A stretch of 47,955 bases of DNA from a virus: positions 1 through 47,955 of the IMG/VR virus record IMGVR_UViG_3300025711_000259. One strand, given 5' to 3'. This document shows positions 23,641 through 32,056 of the stretch, piece by piece (the first letter of the stretch is position 1; each line of letters starts with the position of its first letter). The notes beneath the pieces were generated by a model. It saw only the letters and a program-made list of their open reading frames with translations. It was not told the DNA's origin and searched no databases. Both the position numbers and the translations under genes were made by a program.

Positions 23641-25588
23641 TGCGAATTCGCAGTTTTTCGCGATCCTCACGAACGTGGGGATGGCCAAACAGGCGAACGC
23701 CGACGCGCTCGGCGTTGCCTGGAAAATCACCGAAATGGGGGTTGGCGATGCCAACCCGGGAGGGCTGGCCGACCCGCCCAATCCAGTGCCGGCGGCCACT
23801 CAGACCAAGCTGCTCAGCGAGTGGCGCCGCAAACCGTTGAATCAGCTTCGCGTGGACCCGGTCAATCCGGCGGTGATCATCGCCGAGCAAATCATTCCGG
23901 CCGACGAGGGCGGTAAATGGATTCGCGAGATCGGCCTGTACGACGCGGACGGGGATCTGGTGGCGGTGGCCAACTGTGCGCCGAGCTTCAAGCCGCTGCT
24001 GTCGCAAGGCTCCGGCCGCACGCAAGTGGTGCGGATGAATTTTGTGGTGTCCAGTACCGGGAACATCACCCTCAAGATCGACCCGGCCGTAGTGCTGGCG
24101 ACGCGTGAATACGTCGATTCGCGCATTCTGGACGAACTGAGCAAGCTCGACATCAAGCAGTCGGTGCGCGCCGCTACCACCGCCAATATCAGTCTGGTCG
24201 GTCTGCAGACGATTGACGGTGTTGCACTCGCGGCCGGTGATCGGGTGCTGGTAAAAAATCAGGCGGCCGCCAAGGATAACGGGCCGTATGTGGTGGCGGT
24301 GGGTGCCTGGGTGCGGGCCAAGGATGCGGACAACAGCGCCAAGGTAACGCCCAACCTGACGGTGGCGGTCGAGACCGGGGCGACGCAGGCCGATACGATT
24401 TGGCAACTGGTGACAGATGGCCCGATTGTCGTGGGCACTACCGCGCTGACGTTCAAGGACATTACAGACGGGTTAGCCCGGTTGTTTTCGCCGAGTTTCG
24501 CCGGCAACCCGACAGCCCCGACGCCGGCGCAGTTCGACAACAGCAAATCGCTCGCGACGACCGAGTTCGCCCAACGAGCGCAGGGTAGTTATGCGGATCT
24601 GGTGACCTATCCCGGGAGCATAGATTTATCGCCGGCTGATGTTGGGCGCTTGGTGGCGCCTGGCGGGTCGGGGTCGACCGTCACCCTGCCGGATGCGAGC
24701 ACTGTTCCTCAAGGGGCAGTCGTTACTGTTCTCGCAGGTTTGAATGGTGCGACCTTCAAGGCGAAGGCCGGGCAGTCTCTGATTGCGATCAACGGCGCGT
24801 TGGGGCCGTTCACTCAGCCTCAATCGACGATCTCGGCCTTCCGGCGCTTGAATAACGGTCAGGGCTGGGCGTTGGAAGGGGGCGATGGCGCGCTGAAGTA
24901 TTCGCCGATTTTGCGGGGGCCGCATTGGGAGACGCAGCCGCAATTCGACAGCAGCAAGTCATTGGCGACTACCGAGTTTGTGCAGCGTGCAGCGGGTAGT
25001 TTGGCCGGTTACGTGACCTACTCAGCAAATACGGTTTTGACGGCTGCCGATGTCGGCAAGTACGTCTATGCCAACGCCCCGGCAATTACTCTCACGCTGC
25101 CTGATTCGTCGCAGTTGCCTGCTGGGAGCCGCTTCTACATTCAGGCATCAGCCACGGCCACCTGCACTGTAAGGTCGATAAACGGCAACATTGCAGGGCC
25201 TAATGGCAATACGATTGGTTCGCCCAATGTCGTGCTGGGCAACGGCGTTGCGTCGGAATTCATCGCGGCGTCTGGTGGCTGGCTTGCTGTAGGCGGGTCG
25301 GGTGTGTCGTCGATTCTGGGGAATGGCTATGAGCGGCGCTCGTCGGGGGTGATCGAGCAGTGGGGGTCGGGTGTTACGGATGCTAACGGATACGTTTACG
25401 TCACATTCCCTGTTCCGTTCCTCAATGGTGTTCGAAACGTATCGCTGACGCACGTGGGGTCATTGTGTTTGATGCACGCGCTTATGGGGGGATCGGTGAC
25501 CCTGACCGGTTGCACGTTGCGCGTTCAGAATCAGTCAGCTGCGTCCACATCGAACTGGACTGTGTGGTGGCGAGCAATAGGGAACTAA
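23633..25588 (+). CDS. Tail fibre protein H, receptor binding
   Basis: 651-aa contractile-phage fibre. The N-terminal 160 residues are the baseplate-attaching domain (FFAILTNVGMAKQANADALG, WKITEMGVGDAN). A short repeat-like domain follows, then two copies of a 137-residue module beginning QFDNSKSLATTEF (residue 300) and QFDSSKSLATTEF (residue 437). The C-terminus, from about 545, has YERRSSGVIEQWG and ends WTVWWRAIGN, as in many receptor-binding fibre tips. It should decide host range, probably by binding lipopolysaccharide; the receptor is not predictable. Confidence 0.92.
   Translation: MIDANSQFFAILTNVGMAKQANADALGVAWKITEMGVGDANPGGLADPPNPVPAATQTKLLSEWRRKPLNQLRVDPVNPAVIIAEQIIPADEGGKWIREIGLYDADGDLVAVANCAPSFKPLLSQGSGRTQVVRMNFVVSSTGNITLKIDPAVVLATREYVDSRILDELSKLDIKQSVRAATTANISLVGLQTIDGVALAAGDRVLVKNQAAAKDNGPYVVAVGAWVRAKDADNSAKVTPNLTVAVETGATQADTIWQLVTDGPIVVGTTALTFKDITDGLARLFSPSFAGNPTAPTPAQFDNSKSLATTEFAQRAQGSYADLVTYPGSIDLSPADVGRLVAPGGSGSTVTLPDASTVPQGAVVTVLAGLNGATFKAKAGQSLIAINGALGPFTQPQSTISAFRRLNNGQGWALEGGDGALKYSPILRGPHWETQPQFDSSKSLATTEFVQRAAGSLAGYVTYSANTVLTAADVGKYVYANAPAITLTLPDSSQLPAGSRFYIQASATATCTVRSINGNIAGPNGNTIGSPNVVLGNGVASEFIAASGGWLAVGGSGVSSILGNGYERRSSGVIEQWGSGVTDANGYVYVTFPVPFLNGVRNVSLTHVGSLCLMHALMGGSVTLTGCTLRVQNQSAASTSNWTVWWRAIGN
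24530..25063 (+). repeat. Two internal modules in the fibre gene
   Basis: The segment coding QFDNSKSLATTEFAQRA... (from 24530) recurs as QFDSSKSLATTEFVQRA... (from 24941), 411 bp = 137 codons later. Each is followed by a VTY...L-PADVG/TAADVG stretch. The listed span covers the matching start of each module. Duplication by recombination is the likely origin. Confidence 0.75.
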
Positions 25589-25590
25589 AA

Positions 25591-26034
25591 ATGACAAGAG
25601 TTGTGTATTTCAGTCCGTCCACATGCGGGGCTTATACCCTTGAGATCAATGGTGAAAACATGCCGGCCGACGTGGTCGAAGTGGCGGAGAGTGTCTGGTT
25701 ATCGCTGCTTGACGAGCTGTCGCGCAGTCCAAAAAAAATGTCGTCAAGGCCAAATGGTCAGCCGGTTCTGATTGATCCGCCGCCGCTTGATGCTGAGGAG
25801 CTGACGGCGGGTGAGCGCGCCTGGCGCGATGCGCAGTTGGCTTTGACCGACCCGTTGGTCTCCCGGCACCGCGACGAGATCGAGGAGGGCGGCGCGACCT
25901 CGATCACCGCTGAGCAGTACGCGGAGCTGCAGGCTTACCGCCGTCAGTTGCGCGACTGGCCCCAAGGTTGGCAATTCCCATTCGCCGAGCATCGACCGAT
26001 TGCGCCGCTGTGGTTGACCGAGCCGCCTCAATAA
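25591..26034 (+). CDS. Tail fibre assembly chaperone
   Basis: 147-aa protein of the phage tail-fibre assembly type. It has an N-terminal YFSPSTCGAYTLEINGENMPADVVEV region, a central LTAGERAWRDAQLALTDPLVSRHRDE helix, and a typical ending YRRQLRDWPQGWQFPF...PLWLTEPPQ. Such proteins help fold or trimerise fibre H. It starts 2 bp after H, as usual for a cognate pair. Confidence 0.88.
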   Translation: MTRVVYFSPSTCGAYTLEINGENMPADVVEVAESVWLSLLDELSRSPKKMSSRPNGQPVLIDPPPLDAEELTAGERAWRDAQLALTDPLVSRHRDEIEEGGATSITAEQYAELQAYRRQLRDWPQGWQFPFAEHRPIAPLWLTEPPQ

Positions 26035-26059
26035 ACGCCCCGCACTGACGGGGCGTTTT
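26033..26059 (+). terminator. Intrinsic terminator after fibre assembly gene
   Basis: AAACGCCCCG-CACTGA-CGGGGCGTTT, a perfect 10-bp stem overlapping the stop codon of the chaperone gene, followed by TA and T-rich sequence. Confidence 0.82.
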
Positions 26060-26092
26060 AATTTCCGTTACGCGTAACACGAACAACCTCAC

Positions 26093-26116
26093 AGCCTCGC
26101 TTATGCGGGGCTTTTT
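26093..26116 (+). terminator. Second intrinsic terminator before sheath gene
   Basis: AGCCTCGC-TTAT-GCGGGGCT, an 8-bp stem with one T-G pair, followed by TTTTT, 34 bp after the previous terminator and 21 bp upstream of the sheath start. Confidence 0.75.
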
Positions 26117-26137
26117 CGTTTCTGGAGAATGAGCCTT

Positions 26138-27304
26138 ATGAGTTTCTTTCACGGCGTCACGACCACCTCGGTCGATACCGGCGCACGCACTATCTCGCTG
26201 CCGTCCTCGTCGATCATCGGCCTGTGCGATACCTTCAGCCCTGGCTTGGTGGGTGGCGGCACGGCCAAGGCCGGCGAACTCAAGCTGATCACCACCGAAC
26301 GTGAAGCCATTGCAGCGTTCGGCGCCGATTCAGCGATCACTAAGGCCTGCAAGGCGATTTACGCCAAGGCCAAGGCAGTAATCGTCGCCATCGGTGTGCC
26401 GAAGATGGACGACCCGGCGCTGCAGACCTCTGCCATCATCGGGGGTGAGTTGGCGTCCGGTCAGCGTACCGGTCTGCAGGCGCTGCTCGATGGCAAGAGC
26501 CTGTTCAACGCCCAGCCGCGATTGCTGATCGCCCCCGGCCATTCGGCTACGCAAGCGGTGGCCACGGCCATGGATAGCTTGGCGCAGAAGCTACGGGCTA
26601 TCGGGATCATCGACGGACCATGCACCACCGATGAGGCCGCCATGGCCTACGCGAAAAACTTTGGCAGTCGCAACCTGTTCATGGTCGACCCCGGTGTGCA
26701 GTTCTGGGATACCGGTGAAAGCAAGACGGTGGACGCGCCCGGTTCGGCCTGGACTGCCGGCCTGTTTGCCTGGACGGATGCGACCTACGGTTTCTGGGCC
26801 TCGCCGTCGAACAAGGAGTTCACCGGCATCACCGGTACCACCCGTGCGGTCGAGTACCTTGATGGCGATGAGACCTGCCGAGCCAACCTGCTCAACAACG
26901 CGAACATCACCACGATCATTCGTGACGATGGTTTCCGTCTCTGGGGTAACCGCACGCTGTCGAGCGATCCTAAATGGGCGTTCGTCACCCGCGTGCGCAC
27001 GCTGTTCATCCTCATGGATGCAGTTCAGGCCGGCCACAAATGGGCGGTCGACCGCTCGATCACCAAGACCTACGTCAAGGACGTCACCGACGGCCTGGAA
27101 GCGTTCATGCGCGACCTGAAGAACCAAGGCGCGGTGATCAACTTCGAGGTGTTCCCGGATCACGAGTTGAACACGGCCAGCCAGATCGAGCAGGGCAAGG
27201 TGTACTGGCGGATCCGCTTCACCGACGTACCGCCGGCTGAAAACCCGAACTTCCTTTTCGAGGTCACCAACGAGTGGATGACCGAAGTGCTTGAACCTGC
27301 CTAA
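26138..27304 (+). CDS. Contractile tail sheath protein FI
   Basis: 388-aa P2 gpFI-like sheath: MSFFHGVTTTSVDTGARTISLPSSSIIGLCDT, then RLLIAPGHSAT, a SPSNKEFTGITGTTRAVEYL segment, and the C-terminal WRIRFTDVPPAENPNFLFEVTNEWM. Sheath contraction drives the tube into the cell. ATG 26138 is 10 nt from GGAG; ATG 26129 is too close to that site. Confidence 0.95.
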   Translation: MSFFHGVTTTSVDTGARTISLPSSSIIGLCDTFSPGLVGGGTAKAGELKLITTEREAIAAFGADSAITKACKAIYAKAKAVIVAIGVPKMDDPALQTSAIIGGELASGQRTGLQALLDGKSLFNAQPRLLIAPGHSATQAVATAMDSLAQKLRAIGIIDGPCTTDEAAMAYAKNFGSRNLFMVDPGVQFWDTGESKTVDAPGSAWTAGLFAWTDATYGFWASPSNKEFTGITGTTRAVEYLDGDETCRANLLNNANITTIIRDDGFRLWGNRTLSSDPKWAFVTRVRTLFILMDAVQAGHKWAVDRSITKTYVKDVTDGLEAFMRDLKNQGAVINFEVFPDHELNTASQIEQGKVYWRIRFTDVPPAENPNFLFEVTNEWMTEVLEPA

Positions 27305-27316
27305 GGAGGCATCCTG

Positions 27317-27820
27317 ATGATTCCTGAAGTTCTTTCCAACTGCGCCGGGTTTATCGACGGCGTCAGTTTTGCTGGCGAAATGCCGAGCCTTACGCTGCCC
27401 AAGGTGGTGCTTAAAACCGAAGCCTACCGAGGCGGCGGTATGGCCGGCGAGGTTGAAATTCCGACCGGCGTGGAAAAGCTCGAAGCCGGTTTCACCACCA
27501 ACGGTGTGCGCCGCGAAGCGCTGAAGTTTTTCGGCCTGTCTGACCGCACCGCCTGTAGTGCGGTGTTCCGCGGCTCGTTCAAAGGCCTCAAAGGCAAGGT
27601 CACCCCAGTGATCGTCACCATGCGTGGCGGTATCAAGGAAGTCGACATGGGCGACTGGAAGCCCGGCGACAAGGCCGAGACCAAACACAACATGGCACTG
27701 ACCTACTACAAGCTCGAAGTCGCCGGCCGCGTGGTTTACGAGATCGACATGCTGGGGATGGTCCTGGTCGTCGACGGCGTCGACCAGCTCGCTGACGAAC
27801 GTTCGGCCCTCGGCCTTTAA
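27317..27820 (+). CDS. Tail tube protein FII
   Basis: 167-aa P2 gpFII-like tube protein with VLSNCAGFIDGVSFAGEMPSLTLPKV, a basic GFTTNGVRREALKFFGLSD stretch, and DMLGMVLVVDGVDQLADERSALGL at the end. It forms the inner tube. AAGGAGG gives a strong ribosome site 13 bp after the sheath stop, fitting the large amount needed. Confidence 0.95.
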   Translation: MIPEVLSNCAGFIDGVSFAGEMPSLTLPKVVLKTEAYRGGGMAGEVEIPTGVEKLEAGFTTNGVRREALKFFGLSDRTACSAVFRGSFKGLKGKVTPVIVTMRGGIKEVDMGDWKPGDKAETKHNMALTYYKLEVAGRVVYEIDMLGMVLVVDGVDQLADERSALGL

Positions 27821-27832
27821 GGACACGATGAA

Positions 27833-28153
27833 ATGACGCAAACGAATCAAGCCACTCAAGAAAAACCACTGCCAAGCTGGCTGCAACTGACCGAGGAAGG
27901 CTTTCGCATCTCACTGCGACACCCCACCGAACTGTCGGGTGTGCTGGTCGACACGCTGACCATTCGTGCGCCGTGCGTGCGAGATATTCGAGCCGCGCAA
28001 GCTACCTGCAACGGCGATGAAGAAAAGCGCGAAATGTCGCTGTTTTCCTCGCTGACTCAGACCCCGGAACAGGATCTGATGGCCCTCAAACTGGTCGACT
28101 ACATGCGCCTGCAGAAAGGCTATTTTCGTCTGGTCCAAGACGACGAGATTTGA
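27833..28153 (+). CDS. Tail assembly chaperone E
   Basis: 106-aa protein equivalent to P2 gpE: WLQLTEEGFRISLRHPTELSGVLVDTLTIR, then EKREMSLFSSLTQTPEQDLMALKLVDYMRLQKGY. It precedes the tape-measure gene, the place of the E/E+E' (G/GT) chaperones that coat the tape measure during tail assembly. The usual frameshift extension is present just downstream in another frame (28149-28265). Confidence 0.82.
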   Translation: MTQTNQATQEKPLPSWLQLTEEGFRISLRHPTELSGVLVDTLTIRAPCVRDIRAAQATCNGDEEKREMSLFSSLTQTPEQDLMALKLVDYMRLQKGYFRLVQDDEI

Positions 28154-28265
28154 CGGGCCGACGTTGAAGGGGCTGGCCAAGCGACTCGCCAAGGAGACCG
28201 GTTTCTCGGCTGCCGAGATCATGGCCATGCCCTTCAACGACATCGTGTGGTGGCTCACGGACTGA
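28149..28265 (+). CDS. E' frameshift extension of the tail chaperone
   Basis: An open frame, +1 (or -2) relative to E, reads FDGPTLKGLAKRLAKETGF and then SAAEIMAMPFNDIVWWLTD before a TGA. This resembles the E' part made by programmed frameshifting in P2- and Mu-type phages. It lacks a good ribosome site. Candidate slip points are TTT-C (28124-28127) and ATT-TGA-C at the E stop. A P2-like -1 shift would hit a stop after five codons. Confidence 0.55.
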   Translation, partial: FDGPTLKGLAKRLAKETGFSAAEIMAMPFNDIVWWLTD

Positions 28266-28301
28266 GCCATTTCCAATCATCCTCGACCCAAGGACACGCA
28301 C

Positions 28302-30926
28302 ATGGCGAAGAATCTCGCACTCGGCTTTGTCATCGGCGGCGCCGTCGATCCGACGGTGGGCAAAGCGTTCAAGGACGTCGAAAGCAAGATCAAGCACCTG
28401 GACACGGTCGGCAGCAAAGCCCGGGTGCTGCAGAACACCATCGGCGACACCATGCGTTTGCGCGAGGAATGGCGCAAGGCGCACGCAACCGGCGCCGCCG
28501 GTGCCGACAAGCTGTTGTCCAAATACGAAAAGAATCTTGACCTGCTCAAGAAACAGGGCGTCGAGGTCGGACGTTTGAGCAAGGCCTACGCCACGATGGG
28601 TCGCGTTGCGGCCGGTGCCGAATTCAAAGCGCTCGGCCACCGGCAACTGGATGAAGGTCGGCAGGGCATGAAAAGCACCCTCGGCCAGGCCGGTGCCCTG
28701 ACGGCCGCCGTGGCCATCCCGACCAAGGTCAGCGCGGACTACGGCGCGATCATTCGTGACATCGCGATCAAGGCCAACATTGCCAACACGCCAGAAGAAA
28801 CTCAGCTCTCCAAAACCGTGATCGACACGTCGCGGGATACGGGCATGGCGCGTAACCAGGTGGCCGACTTGGTCAACGCTCTGGTCGGTGCCGGCATGGA
28901 GCTGGACAAGGCACTGGCCTATGCGCCGACGGCGGCCAAGTTCGCTGTGGGGCAGGGATCGGACGGTACGGAAACCGCCAAGATGATCAACGCCCTGGGG
29001 CAGAACGCCAAGATCACCGACCCGGCCGTGATGCAAAAGGCGCTCGAGGCCATCGCCTATCAGGGACAGGCAGGCAGTTTTGAAGCGGTCGACATGGCCA
29101 AGTGGTTTCCTGAGCTGTTGGCCGGCATGGGCAAGCTGGGCATCACCGGCATGGACTCGGTGTCGCAATTGGGCGCGATGTTGCAGGTGCAGATGAAGAC
29201 TGCCGGCGGCTCGGACGAGGCGGCCAACAACCTGAAAAACTGGATGGAGAAGATCGGCTCTGGTGAAACGGTCAAGGCGTATGAAAAGGCGGGCATCGAC
29301 TACAAGGGGTCGATGCAGACCGGTCTGCAGAACGGCAAATCCACGCTGGAATCCAGTTTCGCGCTGGCCCAGAAATACATCGAAGCGACTGACCCCAAGC
29401 GGGCCGCAGAGATGGCCAAAGCTGTGGCCGGCATCAGCAAGGAGAGTGATCCAGAAAAGGCAAAGGGCATGATGAAGTCCCTGGAAGAAGCCTTGCGTAC
29501 CGGCGACCTGTTCGCCGACATGCAGGTCAAGGCCGCTTTGACCGCGTACATGCAGAACAAGGATCTGTATGCGCAGTTGAAGAAGGATTCAGCCAATGCC
29601 ACCGGGATCCTCGACAAGAACCTCGCTGAGCGCCGGCAAACGTCCGCGCAAAAATGGTCCGAGATGGCCCAGAGCATGGACGATGCCATGCGCAGCATCG
29701 GTGATGCGATTCGCCCGGTCACTGATGCGGTGGCGGATGGGATCACGAATGTCAGCCGTCAGCTCGCGGGACTGTCCGATGAGTCACCGCGTTTGGTGAC
29801 GGCCATCGGCACCGCTGTGGCGGGCCTAATCGCGCTCAAGGGGGCTGTCAGTGCGTTCAAGATGGGTAAGGGCCTGATGAATATCGGGCGCGGCACCTTG
29901 ATGGGCAACCCCAACATTCCGCAAAAGGTCATCGTCACCAACCTGTCGGCCATGGGCGGTGGATTGGATGCCGGCGACTTCGATACCGGTCGTGATGGGA
30001 AGAAAGGCAAGGGCGGCAAAGGCGGAGGGGGCGGCGGCAAAGAGGATATTTCCCGTGGAGGCGGCGGTGGCCCTAGCGTTGGTTCTGTCGTGAAAGGAAC
30101 TGCCGTGGTCGCCATCGCTGAGGCGGGGTACAAGGTCTGGGACACCTATCAGAACGCCGAAACTCAAGATGAAAAAGCTGAAGGTTACGGGCAAGCGGCG
30201 GGTGGATTGGCCGGAACACTGGCCGGCGCTGCAGCGGGGGCCGCTATCGGATCGGCCATTCCCATCATTGGCACCATGGTCGGCGGATTGATTGGTGGTT
30301 ATCTCGGTTACATGGGTGGAGACGCGCTCGGCGGCTTTGCGGGCAAAGAGCTGTTCGGAACCCCTGACGAGCTCAAGAAAGTGCCGGATGCCGGGCCGCT
30401 GATGATGGTCAATGCCGGGCAGAACATCCCGCCGGTGATGGGCGATATCGCCCGTTCATTCGCGCCGGTACCTGTCGTCAAAGACATGGTTCAGCCGCAA
30501 CCGAAAATGTTGCCGCTGCTGACCGGCGCCGCGCCCGTTACTCAAGCGACTCTCGACAGTCCCAAGCCGCCACCGGCTCCAATGCAAGCGCTGCCGGCAC
30601 AGGTTCCAACGCCGCCCGTTTCCAAGCCTCTGTTGCCTGAGCGGGAGTCGACTGCAACAGCAATGGGTGATGTCACGCGTGCATTGAATCAGTCGTCATC
30701 CCCGGTGGTACCGGCGATGCTCGCACCACCTGTGGCTGCGAAACCTCAGTCAACCAAGGTGGAGCAGCGGTTCGATATTCAGGCGCCTCTGCATGTCACC
30801 GTACAGGGCGACGTGAAGGATCCGGCGCAACTGGCGCGAGAACTTCAACCCTACATCGATCAGCAGTGGCGTCAGTCCACGCAGCAGTTGCAAAACCGCT
30901 CGCTGTTCGACGAACCGCATGTGTAA
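28302..30926 (+). CDS. Tail tape measure protein T
   Basis: 874-aa tape measure. It has a helical N-terminus (KAFKDVESKIKHLDTVGSKARVLQNTIGD), the conserved phage TMP domain around residues 140-330 (DTSRDTGMARNQVADLVNALVGAGMELD), a Gly-rich hydrophobic segment near 630-690 (GQAAGGLAGTLAGAAAGAAIGSAIPIIG) able to cross a membrane, and a Pro-rich region near 745-800. It sets tail length and may form the DNA channel on injection. Starts 36 bp after the E' end. Confidence 0.93.
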   Translation: MAKNLALGFVIGGAVDPTVGKAFKDVESKIKHLDTVGSKARVLQNTIGDTMRLREEWRKAHATGAAGADKLLSKYEKNLDLLKKQGVEVGRLSKAYATMGRVAAGAEFKALGHRQLDEGRQGMKSTLGQAGALTAAVAIPTKVSADYGAIIRDIAIKANIANTPEETQLSKTVIDTSRDTGMARNQVADLVNALVGAGMELDKALAYAPTAAKFAVGQGSDGTETAKMINALGQNAKITDPAVMQKALEAIAYQGQAGSFEAVDMAKWFPELLAGMGKLGITGMDSVSQLGAMLQVQMKTAGGSDEAANNLKNWMEKIGSGETVKAYEKAGIDYKGSMQTGLQNGKSTLESSFALAQKYIEATDPKRAAEMAKAVAGISKESDPEKAKGMMKSLEEALRTGDLFADMQVKAALTAYMQNKDLYAQLKKDSANATGILDKNLAERRQTSAQKWSEMAQSMDDAMRSIGDAIRPVTDAVADGITNVSRQLAGLSDESPRLVTAIGTAVAGLIALKGAVSAFKMGKGLMNIGRGTLMGNPNIPQKVIVTNLSAMGGGLDAGDFDTGRDGKKGKGGKGGGGGGKEDISRGGGGGPSVGSVVKGTAVVAIAEAGYKVWDTYQNAETQDEKAEGYGQAAGGLAGTLAGAAAGAAIGSAIPIIGTMVGGLIGGYLGYMGGDALGGFAGKELFGTPDELKKVPDAGPLMMVNAGQNIPPVMGDIARSFAPVPVVKDMVQPQPKMLPLLTGAAPVTQATLDSPKPPPAPMQALPAQVPTPPVSKPLLPERESTATAMGDVTRALNQSSSPVVPAMLAPPVAAKPQSTKVEQRFDIQAPLHVTVQGDVKDPAQLARELQPYIDQQWRQSTQQLQNRSLFDEPHV

Positions 30927-30938
30927 CGAGGAGGGCCA

Positions 30939-31784
30939 ATGGCCTACATGGAGCAGCTGCAGTCGGGTTTGAAAAATCTGGCTGCAGCGGGAGAGAGTGG
31001 TCGGCGCAGCCTCGACGGCATGATGGGGCCGGTCAATGGTGCCATCAGCGAGATCAGCGGCGCGGCCTCGGAGCTGGAAGGCATTCCCTTTGTTGGTCCG
31101 GCGATGGGGGCAAAGCTGCAGCGAGTCATGCGTGGCGTCAATGCCGCTCAGGCCAAGGTCGGCCAGGTGGTGGCCACGTACAACAAAGCCACGCGTGCTG
31201 TATCGCAGATCGATGAACGCATGGGTGAGCTGAAGGAACAGGCCGCCCGGGCGTCCACCGCAATCAACAAAGTCGCCGGCAAGGTCAGCCCGTCGCTGGC
31301 CAACATCGTGCCGACCGGTTCGCTGGGTGGTGATGCCACCCCATTGCCGGAAGCGGTGAAGCCGTTCCCGCATCTGCTGATCGTGCAACCACAGGATCCG
31401 CAGGCGCAGCCCTACTACTTCAATCTGGACACCGCAGCCTTTGATGAACTGCGGCGCTCGACTGAGTTTAGATGGGCTTCGCAGGAGCGACTCACCCGTC
31501 GGCCGGCACAGCAAGCGGTCGGTATCGGTGAGGAAAAGATCACGCTCAAGGGCGCGATCTTTTCCGGCTTCAAAGGCGGGATCAAACAACTGGACACTCT
31601 GCGCAGCCTCGGTGCCCAACTCAAGCCGCTAACCTTGACTACCGGCTATGGCGACGTGCTCGGCACCTGGTGCCTGAAAAACGTTGAAGAAGAACAGAGC
31701 GCGCTGCTGCAGGGCGGGATCCCGCGCAAGCAGGCGTTTACTTTGGAGTTTGTGCGTTATGGCGACGACCTGCAGAACGTCTGA
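30939..31784 (+). CDS. Tail protein U with long N-terminal extension
   Basis: 281-aa protein. Residues about 140-281 match the P2 gpU family (PFPHLLIVQPQDPQAQPYYFNLDTAAFDELRR, GGIKQLDTLRSLGAQLKPLTL, LEFVRYGDD). The first 135 residues are an extra helical, Ala/Gly-rich, coiled-coil-like part not found in classical gpU of about 160 aa. gpU lies near the tube and baseplate. It overlaps gene X by 26 bp. Confidence 0.85.
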   Translation: MAYMEQLQSGLKNLAAAGESGRRSLDGMMGPVNGAISEISGAASELEGIPFVGPAMGAKLQRVMRGVNAAQAKVGQVVATYNKATRAVSQIDERMGELKEQAARASTAINKVAGKVSPSLANIVPTGSLGGDATPLPEAVKPFPHLLIVQPQDPQAQPYYFNLDTAAFDELRRSTEFRWASQERLTRRPAQQAVGIGEEKITLKGAIFSGFKGGIKQLDTLRSLGAQLKPLTLTTGYGDVLGTWCLKNVEEEQSALLQGGIPRKQAFTLEFVRYGDDLQNV

Positions 31785-31965
31785 TGGGGATCTGCTGGAC
31801 ACTCTTTGTTACCACGCCTATGGGCATCTTGAGGGCACGGTTGAGGCGGTGCTCGATGCCAATCAGGGCTTGGCCGATGAGGTGCAACCTTACCGCGCCG
31901 GCATCGTAATCGAGCTGCCGGATCTACCTGGTCCTATTGAAGAAGGCATAGCACTGTGGAATTGA
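31759..31965 (+). CDS. Tail protein X (LysM-like)
   Basis: 68-aa P2 gpX-like protein: DGDLLDTLCYHAYGHLEGTVEAVLDANQGLAD, then IVIELPDLPGPIEE. This is a short LysM-type fold found near the baseplate hub. ATG 31759 lies inside the end of gene U, so translation is coupled. Length agrees with P2 X (67 aa). Confidence 0.9.
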   Translation: MATTCRTSDGDLLDTLCYHAYGHLEGTVEAVLDANQGLADEVQPYRAGIVIELPDLPGPIEEGIALWN

Positions 31966-32056
31966 TTGACTATAGTCAGCGCGTAGGACTTGAAGCTCCT
32001 GCAGTTACGACCCCTTCAGAACCCGCCTCGTGCGGGTTTTTTTATGGAAAAAATAA
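31966..32056 (+). terminator. Gap with palindrome and intrinsic terminator
   Basis: A 12-bp perfect palindrome TGACTATAGTCA (31967-31978) is followed by the terminator AACCCGC-CTCGT-GCGGGTT (32020-32038) with seven T (32037-32043), just before gene D. The palindrome could bind a regulator; no other feature is seen here. Confidence 0.72.
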
